Assembly: GCF_003344965.1 (NCBI RefSeq)
Contig: NZ_CP031194.1
Span: 4,588,001 to 4,652,000, forward strand
Source: Streptomyces paludis
GTDB taxonomy: Bacteria > Actinomycetota > Actinomycetes > Streptomycetales > Streptomycetaceae
Direction: 5' to 3'
DNA: 64,000 nt
The notes under the pieces are model-generated. The model was not told the DNA's origin. It searched no databases and saw nothing but the letters and a program-made list of their open reading frames with translations. Made by a program: the position numbers and the translations under genes. Shown here one piece after another: positions 7,908-17,191 of the stretch (position 1 is the first letter of the stretch; each line of letters starts with the position of its first letter).

Positions 7908-8705
7908 ATGCTCACCGTGACAACCGTGAATGTGAATGGACTCCGCGCCGCCGCGAAGAAGGGTTTCGTGGAGTGGCTCGCCGGCACCTCCGCCGATGTG
8001 GTCTGCCTCCAGGAGGTACGGGCCGAGCCCCATCAGCTGCCCGACGAGGTCCGCGCGCCCGAGGGCTGGCATGTGCTGCACGCGCCGGCCACCGCGAAGG
8101 GGCGGGCCGGTGTCTCCGTCTACTCGCGGCGGGAGCCGGACCGTACGCGGATCGGGTTCGGCAGCGAGGAGTTCGACGCGAGCGGGCGGTACGCGGAGAT
8201 CGAGCTGCCGGGGGTCACGGTCGCCAGCCTCTATCTGCCCTCGGGTGAGGTCGGCACGGAGCGCCAGGACGAGAAGATCCGCTTCATGGACGAGTTCCTG
8301 CCGTACCTGGAGCGGCTGCGGGCGAGCGCGGCGGCGGACGGCCGGGAGGTCGTGGTCTGCGGTGACTGGAACATCGCCCACCGGGAGGCCGACCTCAAGA
8401 ACTGGAAGGCGAACCGCACGTCCTCCGGCTTTCTGCCCGAGGAGCGCGCCTGGCTGGGCCGCGTCTTCGACGAGGCCGGTTACGTCGATGTCGTACGCGC
8501 CCAGCACCCGGACCAGGACGGGCCGTACTCGTGGTGGTCGTACCGCGGCCGGGCGTTCGACAACGACGCGGGCTGGCGCATCGACTACCTCGTCAGCTCA
8601 CCGGGGCTGGCGGACCGCGCGGTCAAGGCGTACGTGGAGCGGGCGGCCAGCCACGCGGAGCGGTGGAGCGACCACGCGCCGGTGACGGCGGTGTTCGAGC
8701 TGTAG
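7908..8705 (+). CDS. xthA: Exodeoxyribonuclease III / AP endonuclease
   Basis: Exonuclease III family enzyme of 265 residues, acting in base excision repair to cut DNA 5' to abasic sites and to trim blocked 3' ends. All family blocks are present: NVNGLRAAAKKGF, the metal ligand Glu in CLQEVRAE, SGRY, GDWNIAH, a DNDAGWRIDYLVSS block, and the catalytic His in WSDHAPVTAVF at the C-terminus. The length equals the family norm. The start has only a weak Shine-Dalgarno. It stands alone between the divergent padR-type gene and a convergent gene pair. Confidence 0.93.
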   Translation: MLTVTTVNVNGLRAAAKKGFVEWLAGTSADVVCLQEVRAEPHQLPDEVRAPEGWHVLHAPATAKGRAGVSVYSRREPDRTRIGFGSEEFDASGRYAEIELPGVTVASLYLPSGEVGTERQDEKIRFMDEFLPYLERLRASAAADGREVVVCGDWNIAHREADLKNWKANRTSSGFLPEERAWLGRVFDEAGYVDVVRAQHPDQDGPYSWWSYRGRAFDNDAGWRIDYLVSSPGLADRAVKAYVERAASHAERWSDHAPVTAVFEL

Positions 8706-8737
8706 GTGGGGCGCGGGTGATCGTCTCCGGTGTCGGG

Positions 8738-9055
8738 TTACGGGCGGCCCAGGCGCAGGCGTACCTCGGTGTCGGCCGGGCCGACGGCGGCCCCGGCGAT
8801 GACGGTGACCCGCGCGGTCGCGGTGCCCGCCGGGCCGGTGGCGGAGTGGTCGTAGCAGCTCACGGAGTAGGTCCCGTCGGCGGGCGCGGCCAGGGCGAAC
8901 CGGCCGTCCCCGTCGGTCAGGGCGGCGACGTCCGGCACGGGGACCGGCCCGTCGGTGATGGCCACGCGCACGCCGGGCGCGGGGGCGCCCGCGGCGTCGA
9001 GGACGATGCCGCGGATCACCCCCGCGGGGCGGGGAGCTGGGTTTGTCGGGCTCAT
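8738..9055 (-). CDS. Carboxypeptidase-regulatory-like beta-sandwich protein
   Basis: A 105-residue protein that is essentially one transthyretin-like/carboxypeptidase regulatory domain: GVIRGIVLDAAGAPAPGVRV, TDGDGRFALAAPADGTYSV and a final strand TEVRLRLG. Such domains are structural or adhesive and have no catalytic residues. It begins ten bases after the stop of the serine peptidase gene upstream, so the two are cotranscribed. No signal peptide is visible, so export is unclear. Confidence 0.7.
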   Translation of the reverse strand: MSPTNPAPRPAGVIRGIVLDAAGAPAPGVRVAITDGPVPVPDVAALTDGDGRFALAAPADGTYSVSCYDHSATGPAGTATARVTVIAGAAVGPADTEVRLRLGRP

Positions 9056-9065
9056 GGAGTGGTTC

Positions 9066-9986
9066 TCATGCCTTCCAGGCCACGTAGTTGTCGTAGACCG
9101 GGGTCGTGATGCGGGTCCCGGAGTTGACCGTGGCGCCGCCGTAGGCGTGGATCGCGACGCCGTAGCGGTCGCTGCCGTTGATGATGCGGTAGACGGCGCT
9201 GCCGCTCTGTCCGCCGTAGGTGTCGATGTCGTAGTAGACCTTGCGGGGACCGACCGAGTCGATCTTGCGGGCGTCGTACCAGAGGGTGCCGTACGGCTTG
9301 TCGCCCGGATAGCCCGCGATGTTCCCCACGGAGGCGACCAGATCGGCGTCGGACCACACGCCGAAGCCGAACCAGCCGGTGGTGCTGCCCAGGTCGTTGG
9401 GGAGGATGATCGCGCCGTAGTCGTAGTTCTCGTCGCCGTTCGCCGTCCAGCCGTTCACCGAACGGAAGTCGGTGCTGGTGACGGAACCGTAGGGGGCCGA
9501 GCCGCCGTTGCGTCCCGCCCACACCGTGATGGAGCGGACCCAGCCGTCGCGGCCGGCGACACCGCTGTTCTTGATGAAGACCACATGCCCGGCGGTGGCG
9601 ATGGTGTGCGGACCCAGGAACCAGCCGGTGCCGATCCACCGGGATCCGTCGGCCGCCGTGATCTCCAGGAAGCAGTGCACGCGCCACGGGTACACATCGG
9701 TGTTCGTGATCTGGACCCGGTCGTCCGGCCCGTGGACGGTCTCCGGCGCGGCCGGCGGACCGAACGACGCCTCGCCGATGTCCCGCAGGGATTCGTCCGG
9801 CGCGGGCGGGACCGCTGTGGGCAGCCGGAAGCCGTCCACGGCCTCGACACCCTCGTCGGATCCGCCCGGCGCCAGCCCTTCCGAGCCGGGGGACGGGCCC
9901 TCCAGGCGTGGTCGGCCGGGCACGGCCGTGAGCAGGCCCTCGGGCTGATTGGACACCGCTATGTGCAGATCGAGTTCCTGTGGCAT
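9066..9986 (-). CDS. Trypsin-like/V8-type serine peptidase
   Basis: A 306-residue chymotrypsin-fold peptidase. The triad is visible as His in TIATAGHVVF, Asp in YDYGAIIL and Ser in GQSGSAVY; the order and surrounding residues (WIGTGWFLGPHTIATAGHV, GYPGDKPYGTLW) match the V8/glutamyl endopeptidase group (family S1B). The first 110 residues are an acidic, proline-rich region without a classical signal peptide, which could be a propeptide or an unusual export route. The internal ATG (MPQELDLHI) is chosen from a GGTGA eight bases upstream; a longer reading begins with sequence that does not look coding. It forms an operon with the small beta-sandwich gene. Confidence 0.8.
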   Translation of the reverse strand: MPQELDLHIAVSNQPEGLLTAVPGRPRLEGPSPGSEGLAPGGSDEGVEAVDGFRLPTAVPPAPDESLRDIGEASFGPPAAPETVHGPDDRVQITNTDVYPWRVHCFLEITAADGSRWIGTGWFLGPHTIATAGHVVFIKNSGVAGRDGWVRSITVWAGRNGGSAPYGSVTSTDFRSVNGWTANGDENYDYGAIILPNDLGSTTGWFGFGVWSDADLVASVGNIAGYPGDKPYGTLWYDARKIDSVGPRKVYYDIDTYGGQSGSAVYRIINGSDRYGVAIHAYGGATVNSGTRITTPVYDNYVAWKA

Positions 9987-10330
9987 CTGAACGTCACCGC
10001 TTCCCCGAGTCTTGTCATGAATTGGAGGGGAACACCCCTTCGTCGCGAATATCCCACTCGTTACCAAGTGGCCGGAAGGCGTGGAACGGTAGTGCTCGGG
10101 GGCGCGCAGGGTGCGGGGGGTACGGGGGTGTGCGGCGGAGCACTCCGTAGAGATTCACTCTGTGTAGTGGGTGAGGGGTGCCGGGGTATTAATGAGACGG
10201 GTGTCTCGGTATTTGGTCATTTCGTGGCCGGAAATGCTCCCTTGTATGTACGATTCCTCCGTTACAGACCTGGCTGCGACGGTGCGCCGGATCGAATCGT
10301 CGTCCCCGCACGGACCGGAGCTGGCCTCGT
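9987..10330. other. Intergenic region between divergent genes
   Basis: This 344-bp gap lies between the leftward peptidase and the rightward DUF1684 gene. The stretch 10140-10270 is clearly poorer in GC than its surroundings and probably holds the promoters. Short ORFs on both strands here show no family features and I do not call them. Confidence 0.4.
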
Positions 10331-11047
10331 ATGTCTTCACCGCAGTTCGATCATGATGTTTGGCAGGCCGCGCGGCGGGACGCCGTGGTGGCGGGCACCG
10401 GGAATCTGGCGCTGGTCGAGACGCGCTGGCTGCCGCCCCGGGTGGACGCCGAGGTCGCCTGGAAGCAGGCGCGGGCGGAGGCCGAGGCCGAGGCGGGCGC
10501 GGGGGTGACGGTCACCACGGTGCGGCGGACGAATCTGCACACCGGGGAGCCCGAGCACGGGCTGCGCTTCTGGGACGCCGACGCTCCGGCCGTCCGTAAC
10601 TTCGAGCGGATCGACACGTTCCCGTACCGGGCGGACTGGGTGGTCGAGGCGGGCTTCACACCGGTCGAGGGCGGCCGGCGGGTGCCCTTCGAGCACATCA
10701 GGGACAGTGGCGGCAGCCGCGAGCTGGTCGTGCCGGGGGACATCCGGGTGACGATCGACGGTGTCGCGTACGTCCTGTCGGCGTTCGACGACGACGGAAC
10801 GCTTCTGCTGGTCTTCGGCGACCCGACCAACGGGGTGGACACCTACGGCGCCGGCCGGTTCCTCTTCGTACCGCACGAGTCCGGCAGTTCGACCGTCGTC
10901 CTGGACTTCAACCGCGCCTTCGTGCCGCCGTGCGGTTTCTCCGCCCAGTACAACTGTCCGTTGCCGCCGCGGCAGAACCGGATCCATGTGCCCGTCGAGG
11001 CGGGCGAGAAGGTTCCGGTTTTCCGCGGCGGCTACACGGTTCACTGA
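10331..11047 (+). CDS. DUF1684 domain protein
   Basis: A 238-residue protein of the DUF1684 family, whose function is unknown. The family blocks are visible: LRFWDADAPAVRNFERIDTFPY, a small Gly-containing strand region (LLLVFGDPTNGVDTYGAGRFL), and the C-terminal signature PPCGFSAQYNCPLPPRQNR with two close cysteines. No signal peptide or membrane segment is present, so it should be cytoplasmic. A GGAG lies about ten bases before the ATG. The peptide-transporter operon starts about 100 bp downstream on the same strand; whether they share a transcript is not clear. Confidence 0.82.
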   Translation: MSSPQFDHDVWQAARRDAVVAGTGNLALVETRWLPPRVDAEVAWKQARAEAEAEAGAGVTVTTVRRTNLHTGEPEHGLRFWDADAPAVRNFERIDTFPYRADWVVEAGFTPVEGGRRVPFEHIRDSGGSRELVVPGDIRVTIDGVAYVLSAFDDDGTLLLVFGDPTNGVDTYGAGRFLFVPHESGSSTVVLDFNRAFVPPCGFSAQYNCPLPPRQNRIHVPVEAGEKVPVFRGGYTVH

Positions 11048-11149
11048 GCGTTTGAGCGACCGATCGGCCGGGTGACCGCGTCCGACCGGGCGACCGAGCA
11101 CCCGAGCGACTGAGCACCCGTCCCGGCCTACAGCAGGAGAAACAACGTC

Positions 11150-12676
11150 ATGAGATCCACGTCCGCACGGCTTCTCGGCGGCGGCGCCCTCGCCGTCAGC
11201 CTCTCCCTCGCCCTCTCCGCCTGCGGCGGGGGCGGCGGGAGCAAGTCCTCCTCGGGCGGCTCCGGTTCGTACGACAAGAACGCGACCATCGGGATCGGAT
11301 CGCTCTACGAGCCGCAGAACCTCGACAACACCGGGGGCGGCGGCCAGGGCGTGACCGAGGCGCTCAACGGGAACGTCTACGAGGGCCTGTTCAAGCTCAC
11401 GGACGACGGCAAGGTCGAGAACCTGCTGGCCACCGACTACAAGGTCAGCCCGGACGGCCTCACCTACACCTTCACCCTGCGCAAGGGCGTGAAGTTCCAC
11501 TCCGGCAAGACCCTCACCTCCGCCGATGTGAAGTACAGCATCGAGAAGGTCCGGGCCAAGGACTCCCAGTCGGCGCGCAAGAGCAGCTTCGACGTGGTGA
11601 AGTCGATCACCACCCCGGACGCCGACACGGTGAAGATCGCGCTGTCGTCGAAGTCGATCTCGTTCGTCTACAACCTCAGCTACGTCTGGATCATCAACGC
11701 CGACGCCAAGAACCTCAAGACGTCGGAGGACGGCACCGGCCCGTACAAGCTCGACAAGTGGACCCGCGGCTCCGCGCTCAGCCTGGTGCGCTTCCCGGGC
11801 TACTGGGGCACGCCCGCCACCAACGAGAAGGTCGTCTTCCACTACTACAAGGACGCGACCGCGCTCAACAACGCGCTGCTCACCAACGCCGTCGACGTGG
11901 TGACCAGCGAGCAGAGCCCCGACGCGCTCGACCAGTTCAAGAACAACAGCAACTACAAGGTCAACGACGGCAATTCGACCACCAAGCTGCTGCTGGCCTT
12001 CAACGACCGGGTCAAGCCGTTCAACAACGTCGAGGTGCGCAAGGCCGTCACCTCCGCCATCGACAACAAGAAGCTCCTCCAGTCCGTCTGGGGCGACCAC
12101 GGCACACTGATCGGCTCGATGGTCCCGCCCACCGACCCCTGGTACGAGGATCTGACCAAGGTCAACCCGTACGACGTGGCGCTCGCGAAGAAGGAGCTGG
12201 CCAAGGCGGGTTACGCCAAGGGCTTCAGCTTCACGCTCGACACACCGAACTACGACCCGCACCCGACCGCCGCCACCTTCATCAAGTCGGAGCTGGCCAA
12301 GGTCGGTATCGATGTCAAGATCAACATCATTACGCCGGACGAGTGGTACACGAAGGTCTACAAGAACCACGACTTCAGCGCGACGCTCCAGGAGCATGTC
12401 AACGACCGCGACATCGTCTGGTACGGAAACCCCGACTTCTACTGGGGCTACGACAACAAGCAGGTCACCGAGTGGGTGAAGCAGGCGGAGGAGTCGGACA
12501 CCACCGAGCAGCAGACGGCCCTGCTGAAGAAGGTCAACACGAAGATCGCGGAGGACGCGGCAAGTGACTGGCTGTACCTCTACCCGCAGATCGTGGTGGC
12601 CAACACGAAGCTGTCGGGCTACCCGCTGAACGGGCTGAACTCGCAGTTCTACGCGTACGACATCAAGAAGAGCTGA
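11150..12676 (+). CDS. Peptide ABC transporter substrate-binding lipoprotein
   Basis: Family 5 extracellular solute-binding protein of 508 residues, which captures oligopeptides (or related solutes) for the permeases encoded downstream. The lipoprotein signal ends in LSAC with the lipidated cysteine at residue 25, followed by a Gly/Ser linker. The SBP_bac_5 blocks are present: YEGLFKLTDDGKV, the signature LTYTFTLRKGVKFHSGKTL with DVKYSIEKV, GTGPYKLDKW and FNNVEVRKAVTSAID. AGGAG precedes the ATG. It is the first gene of a five-gene transporter operon. Solute specificity cannot be read from the sequence. Confidence 0.93.
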   Translation: MRSTSARLLGGGALAVSLSLALSACGGGGGSKSSSGGSGSYDKNATIGIGSLYEPQNLDNTGGGGQGVTEALNGNVYEGLFKLTDDGKVENLLATDYKVSPDGLTYTFTLRKGVKFHSGKTLTSADVKYSIEKVRAKDSQSARKSSFDVVKSITTPDADTVKIALSSKSISFVYNLSYVWIINADAKNLKTSEDGTGPYKLDKWTRGSALSLVRFPGYWGTPATNEKVVFHYYKDATALNNALLTNAVDVVTSEQSPDALDQFKNNSNYKVNDGNSTTKLLLAFNDRVKPFNNVEVRKAVTSAIDNKKLLQSVWGDHGTLIGSMVPPTDPWYEDLTKVNPYDVALAKKELAKAGYAKGFSFTLDTPNYDPHPTAATFIKSELAKVGIDVKINIITPDEWYTKVYKNHDFSATLQEHVNDRDIVWYGNPDFYWGYDNKQVTEWVKQAEESDTTEQQTALLKKVNTKIAEDAASDWLYLYPQIVVANTKLSGYPLNGLNSQFYAYDIKKS

Positions 12677-12794
12677 CGCGCGCGCTTCTGCTGATGTGCT
12701 GTTCCGCGGGGCGGGCCGGGGCTTTTCGGCTCTCCGGCCCGGTCCCCGGCCGTCCCGCGGAATACCCGCTTCCCCCGATCGGTTCGGTCTCCTG

Positions 12795-13802
12795 ATGCTC
12801 TCCTATCTCCTACGGCGGCTGGCCTTCCTCGTCGGCTCGCTCTTCCTGGCCAGCGTGGTGCTCTTCCTGCTGCTGCGGCTGCTGCCGGGCGACCCGGCGA
12901 ACTCCCTGCTCTCGGTCGGCGCGACCCCGGAGCAGATCGAGGCCGCCCGCCACCAGATAGGGTCCGACCGGCCGCTGCCCGAGCAGTTCGGGCACTGGCT
13001 GCACCAGCTGGCCACCTTCGACCTCGGCACCTCCTTCATCAGCTCGCTGCCGGTCGGCCCGGAGATCACCTCCCGGCTGAACGTCACCGTGCCGCTGACG
13101 CTGCTGGCCTTCCTGCTGGCCGTGGTGGTCGCCGTACCGGTCGGCTATGTCGCGGCCCTCCGCGCGAACACCCGCTTCGGCACGCTCATCAGCGGGGTCT
13201 CCCAGCTCGGTATCGCCGTCCCGGTCTTCTGGGTCGGCATGCTCCTCATCACCGTCTTCGCGCTGCGCCTCGGTGTGCTGCCCGCCGGGGGCTTTCCCCA
13301 GGACGGCTGGGCGGAGCCCGGGGAGGCGCTGAGATCGCTGGCGCTGCCGGTCATCACGGTCGCGCTCGTGATGTCCGCGTCGCTCATCCGGTACGTACGC
13401 TCCGCCGCCCTGGACGTCCTCGGCAGCGACTACCTCCGTACGGCGCGGGCGCTCGGCTCGTCCTTCACCCGCGCGATGTGGCGGCACGGGCTGCGCAACG
13501 GGGCCGTACCGGTGATATCGGTGCTCGGTATCGAGCTGGCGACGACGCTGCTCGGCGCGGTGGTCGTGGAGACGGTGTTCGCGCTGCCGGGGCTGGGGAG
13601 CATGCTGGCGCAGGCGGTCGCGCAGCACGACTATCCGGTGGTGCAGGGCGTGCTGTTCGTGTCCACGTTCGCGGTGCTGGTCATCGGGTTCCTCAGCGAT
13701 ATCGCGCAGCGGCTGGTCGATCCGCGGCTGCGCGGCCATCTGGCGTCGGGCCGGATGTCGTCTGGTCGGTTGTCGTCCGGTCGACGGGGGGCGAAGTCGT
13801 GA
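12795..13802 (+). CDS. DppB-type ABC permease
   Basis: Inner-membrane permease of 335 residues, the DppB/OppB half of the peptide transporter. It has six hydrophobic segments, starting with LRRLAFLVGSLFLASVVLFLLL, the family block LLPGDPANSLL just after the first one, and the cytoplasmic EAA loop that docks the ATPases (DYLRTARALGSSFTRAMWRHGLRNG, about 213-237). The ATG at LSYLLRR is used because it gives the family N-terminus; its Shine-Dalgarno is weak and an upstream extension does not look coding. The C-terminal tail carries short SSGRLSSGRR repeats. Its stop overlaps the next start. Confidence 0.92.
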   Translation: MLSYLLRRLAFLVGSLFLASVVLFLLLRLLPGDPANSLLSVGATPEQIEAARHQIGSDRPLPEQFGHWLHQLATFDLGTSFISSLPVGPEITSRLNVTVPLTLLAFLLAVVVAVPVGYVAALRANTRFGTLISGVSQLGIAVPVFWVGMLLITVFALRLGVLPAGGFPQDGWAEPGEALRSLALPVITVALVMSASLIRYVRSAALDVLGSDYLRTARALGSSFTRAMWRHGLRNGAVPVISVLGIELATTLLGAVVVETVFALPGLGSMLAQAVAQHDYPVVQGVLFVSTFAVLVIGFLSDIAQRLVDPRLRGHLASGRMSSGRLSSGRRGAKS

Positions 13803-14665
13803 TGAGCGACACCACGGTGCGGGACACGGTTACGGAGAAGACCACGCGACGGCGGCGGCGTTCGCCCGCGCTGGTGACCGGGCTCGTCCTCGTCGGGTTC
13901 ATCGTCCTGATCGCGGTGGTGTCGGCGTTCTGGCTGCCGTATCCGCCCGACGACACCTCCGGCGGCCGGCTCGTGTCGCCCGGGCTCGACCATCTGCTCG
14001 GCACGGACAAGCTGGGCCGCGATCTGCTGACGCAGCTGATGAACGGCGCGGGCATCGCCCTGCGGGCCGGGCTCGGCGCGACGGCGATCGGCGCCGGGCT
14101 CGGGGTGTGCGCCGGGCTCGCGGCCGGATTCGCCACGCGCTGGCTGGACGACACACTGTCGACGCTGCTGGATGTCCTGATCGCCTTCCCCACCCTGCTG
14201 CTGGCCATGCTGATGGTGGCGGCGCGCTCCGCGTCGCTCGGCTCGGCGATCCTGGCGATCGGGTTCGCGATGACGGCGGTGGTAGCCCGGCTGACCAGAG
14301 TGCTGGTCAAGCGGGTGCTGGCGCAGGACTACATCACCGCCGCCCGGACCTCGGGCACCTCGTGGCCCCGTATCGTCAGCGCGCATGTACTGCCCAACAT
14401 CTGGCCGACGCTCGTGGTGAACCTCGCCCTCCAGTTCGGCCTCGCCGTCATGGCCGAGGCGAGCCTGTCGTTCCTGGGGCTCGGCGCGCCGCCGCCGAAC
14501 GCCTCGTGGGGGCGGATGCTCCAGGAGGCGCAGGCGACCGTCTTCACCGCGCCGACCGGGGTGATCGCGCCGGGCGTACTGCTGGTCATGCTGGTCGTCG
14601 GCATGAACCTGATCGCGGACGGACTGCGCGACACGCTCGATCCGACGCGGCGGAGGTCCCGATGA
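13802..14665 (+). CDS. DppC-type ABC permease
   Basis: Second permease, 287 residues, of the DppC/OppC type. An Arg-rich cytoplasmic N-terminus (TTRRRRRSPALV) precedes six membrane segments. The family block LLGTDKLGRDLLTQLMNG (about 60-77), the EAA loop (DYITAARTSGTSWPRIVSAHVLPN) and the SFLGLGAPPPNASWGRML signature are all present. Its ATG overlaps the stop of the previous gene in TGATG, and its own stop overlaps the next gene in ATGA, so translation is coupled. Confidence 0.93.
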   Translation: MSDTTVRDTVTEKTTRRRRRSPALVTGLVLVGFIVLIAVVSAFWLPYPPDDTSGGRLVSPGLDHLLGTDKLGRDLLTQLMNGAGIALRAGLGATAIGAGLGVCAGLAAGFATRWLDDTLSTLLDVLIAFPTLLLAMLMVAARSASLGSAILAIGFAMTAVVARLTRVLVKRVLAQDYITAARTSGTSWPRIVSAHVLPNIWPTLVVNLALQFGLAVMAEASLSFLGLGAPPPNASWGRMLQEAQATVFTAPTGVIAPGVLLVMLVVGMNLIADGLRDTLDPTRRRSR

Positions 14666-15486
14666 GCGACGTACTGCAAGTTCAGGGGCTCGGTGTCCGT
14701 ACGGACGACGGGCGGGACCTCGTCTCCGACGTCTCGTTCTCGATCCGGGCCGGGTCCCGGCTCGGGCTGGTCGGGGAGTCCGGTTCGGGCAAGTCGCTGA
14801 CCGCGCTCGCCGTCATGGGGCTGCTGCCGCGCGGGATGAGCGCGTCGGGCAGCATCCGGCTGAGGCCCTCGGCCGCCGGGCCGGCCGCCGAGGTCGTCGG
14901 CGCGTCCGAACAGCGGCTGAACGGGCTGCGCGGCAGCGCGGCCACCGTCGTCTTCCAGGAGCCGCTGACCGCCCTCGACCCGCTGATGCGGGCCGGGCAC
15001 CAGATCGCGGAGGCCCTGCGGCTGACCCATGGGCGCGGGCTGCGCGGTCCCGCGCTGCGGCGGGCGGTGACGGACGCGCTCGACCGCGTACGACTGCCCG
15101 AGCCCGACCGGATCGCCCGCGCGTATCCGCACGAGATCTCCGGGGGCCAGCGCCAGCGGGTCGCCCTCGCCATGGCCCTGGCCCGGGAACCGGCGCTGCT
15201 GATCGCGGACGAGCCGACCACCGCGCTGGATGTCACCGTGCAGTCGGAGGTGCTCGCGCTGCTGGACGGGCTGGTCGCCGAGCGGGGGATGGCGCTGCTC
15301 TTCATCAGCCACGATCTGGCGGTGGTCTCGGCCGTGACCGACCATGTCCTGGTGCTCAAGGACGGGTCGGCGGTCGAGTCGGGCACCGTGGACGACATCG
15401 TGCGGCGGCCGTCGCATCCGTACACCCGGGACCTGGTGGGGAGCGCCCGGCACCTCGAAAGCGCGCTGGAACGGATTGTCCGATGA
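14662..15486 (+). CDS. DppD-type ABC transporter ATPase
   Basis: First ATPase of the peptide importer, 274 residues. Walker A is GESGSGKS (about 36-43), the Q-loop [13 protein letters not shown], the signature [15 protein letters not shown], Walker [14 protein letters not shown] and the H-loop FISHDLAVV. The C-terminal HPYTRDLV motif is typical of the oligopeptide group. It is shorter than many DppD proteins because the cysteine-rich tail is truncated after [11 protein letters not shown]. It overlaps its neighbours by four bases on both sides. Confidence 0.93.
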   Translation: MSDVLQVQGLGVRTDDGRDLVSDVSFSIRAGSRLGLVGESGSGKSLTALAVMGLLPRGMSASGSIRLRPSAAGPAAEVVGASEQRLNGLRGSAATVVFQEPLTALDPLMRAGHQIAEALRLTHGRGLRGPALRRAVTDALDRVRLPEPDRIARAYPHEISGGQRQRVALAMALAREPALLIADEPTTALDVTVQSEVLALLDGLVAERGMALLFISHDLAVVSAVTDHVLVLKDGSAVESGTVDDIVRRPSHPYTRDLVGSARHLESALERIVR

Positions 15487-16328
15487 CGTCAGATGCTCCG
15501 ATGGTTCCCTCCGCGGCCCCTTCCGCGGCCCCCGTTCTGGCCGCCGATGACGCGGGGTTCGCGTACCGCGGCGCGCCGCCCGTGCTGCACGGTGTCTCGC
15601 TCGACATCACGGCGGGACGGAGCGTCGGTCTGGTCGGTGAGTCGGGCGCGGGGAAGACGACCGTGCTGCGGCTGCTGCTCGGTCTGACCCGGCCCACCAG
15701 CGGGCGGATCCTCTTCGACGGCGCCGAACTGCGGCTGCGCGACCGGGAGCAGATGCGGCGCTTCCGGCGGGGTGTGCAGAGTGTGTTCCAGGACCCGTAC
15801 TCGTCGCTGGATCCACGGCAGCGGGTGGGCAGGATCGTCTCGGAGCCGCTGCGGTCGCTGGGGCTCGCGCCGGAGGCCGGTCTTGTACGGGGTGTGCGGG
15901 GCGCGCGTGGGGATGATCCCCGGGTCGGGGCTGCGCTGGAGGCAGTCGGGCTGCCGGCGGAGGTGGCGGGGCGCTACCCGCACGAGTTCTCCGGCGGTCA
16001 GCGCCAGCGCATCGCGATCGCGCGGGCGACGGTCTGCGATCCGCGTGTGCTGCTGGCCGACGAGCCGGTCAGCGCGCTCGATGTGACCACGCGCGTCCGG
16101 ATCGTCGATCTGCTGATCGAGCTGAAGGAGACCCGCGGGCTGACCATCGCGATGGTCTCGCACGATCTGTCGGTGGTGGCCGCGCTCTGCGAGTGGACGG
16201 TGGTGCTGGAGCACGGGCGGGTGGTGGAGCAGGGTGACACCGCCGGGGTGCTGGGGGCGCCGTCGCATCCGTACACGCGGCAACTGCTGGCGAGCGTACC
16301 GAGGTTGCCGGCGGCGGACGCGTCGTAA
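15483..16328 (+). CDS. DppF-type ABC transporter ATPase
   Basis: Second ATPase, 281 residues: Walker [10 protein letters not shown] (about 53-61), Q-loop [11 protein letters not shown], signature [14 protein letters not shown], Walker [15 protein letters not shown]-loop MVSHDLSVV and the closing HPYTRQLL. The PYSSLDPR block is the hallmark of the DppF/OppF type. An Ala/Pro-rich leader of about 18 residues precedes the domain. It is the last gene of the operon and converges with the MerR gene ten bases away. Confidence 0.93.
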   Translation: MTSDAPMVPSAAPSAAPVLAADDAGFAYRGAPPVLHGVSLDITAGRSVGLVGESGAGKTTVLRLLLGLTRPTSGRILFDGAELRLRDREQMRRFRRGVQSVFQDPYSSLDPRQRVGRIVSEPLRSLGLAPEAGLVRGVRGARGDDPRVGAALEAVGLPAEVAGRYPHEFSGGQRQRIAIARATVCDPRVLLADEPVSALDVTTRVRIVDLLIELKETRGLTIAMVSHDLSVVAALCEWTVVLEHGRVVEQGDTAGVLGAPSHPYTRQLLASVPRLPAADAS

Positions 16329-16337
16329 CAGGGGCCC

Positions 16338-17045
16338 TCAGGCGTCCGGGGCTTCGGCGGCTTCCGCGGTTTCGGCGGCTTCTGCGCGGAGGTGGCGGTC
16401 CAGGGCGAGTGACACCTCCGCCGTCACCACGCTCTGGGCCAGGGGCCTGAGTTTGGCCGGGTCCGTGCCCGGGATGTGGTCGCGGAGGACCGCGGCGAAT
16501 ATGGCGGCCAGCGCGTCCGTATGGACCCGGACGCTCCGGCCCGCTTCGAGGACCGCCGCGAGCGGTACGCCCTCCCGTACCAGCGCCGTCGAGACGTCCA
16601 GCAGCCGGCGGCTGACGTGCACGATGTCCGGGCCGTCCGTGGCGAGATAGCCGAGGTCGAGGGCGGCGGCGAGGTTCGCGGGGGTGACCTCGCCCTCGAA
16701 GTGGTCGGCCAGCTCCTCGGGGGAGAGCCGGACCGGGGTCTCCTCGAAGTCGGCGCCCAGGCCCAGGACTTCGCCGATGTCCCGGCCGGTCTCGATGGTG
16801 GCGGCGAGGTCGGCGATGCCGTTCAGGGTGTGGCCGCGCTCCAGGAGGGCGGCGATCGTACGGAGCCGGGCCAGGTGCCCGTCGTCGTACCAGGCGATGC
16901 GGCCCTCGCGGCGGGGCGGCCGGATCAGCCCGCGCTCGCGGTAGAAGCGCACGGTGCGGACGGTGATGCCGGCTTCCCGGGCCAGCTCGGCCATGCGGTA
17001 CTCGCGGACCGCCGTGTCCTGCTCCCGTCGCTGCCCCTCTTCCAT
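16338..17045 (-). CDS. MerR-family transcriptional regulator
   Basis: A 235-residue regulator with an N-terminal MerR winged helix (YRMAELAREAGITVRTVRFYRERGL, about 16-40; then RIAWYDDGHLARLRTIAALLERGHTLNGI). The C-terminal part is helical without the cysteines of metal-sensing MerR proteins, so the effector is probably organic. A run of EAAETAEAAEAP closes the protein. The start has no good Shine-Dalgarno, and a translation start close to the transcript end is possible. It is divergent from the monooxygenase operon, which it likely controls through the palindrome at 17140-17159. Confidence 0.88.
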   Translation of the reverse strand: MEEGQRREQDTAVREYRMAELAREAGITVRTVRFYRERGLIRPPRREGRIAWYDDGHLARLRTIAALLERGHTLNGIADLAATIETGRDIGEVLGLGADFEETPVRLSPEELADHFEGEVTPANLAAALDLGYLATDGPDIVHVSRRLLDVSTALVREGVPLAAVLEAGRSVRVHTDALAAIFAAVLRDHIPGTDPAKLRPLAQSVVTAEVSLALDRHLRAEAAETAEAAEAPDA

Positions 17046-17139
17046 GCCGGGCAGCTTATGTCGTACGCGTCGTACCGCGGGTAACTTGCCCCGGTCCGAC
17101 CCCTACCCATCAGTACGGTGCTGCTCTACGCTCCGAATT

Positions 17140-17159
17140 GCGCCAGTGATCGCTGGCGC
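17140..17159. promoter_or_regulatory. Palindrome in the MerR/monooxygenase intergenic region
   Basis: GCGCCAGTGATCGCTGGCGC is a near-perfect 20-bp palindrome, 33 bp before the monooxygenase ATG and 95 bp before the MerR start. Its length and position fit an operator for the divergent MerR regulator. Confidence 0.55.
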
Positions 17160-17191
17160 GTTCTTGCTCGGTGGGTGGGTCAGGAGGCGGT

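Noticed and set aside
10171..10356. 61-codon frame upstream of the DUF1684 gene
   Set aside because: It overlaps the DUF1684 start, has no Shine-Dalgarno and no recognisable features.
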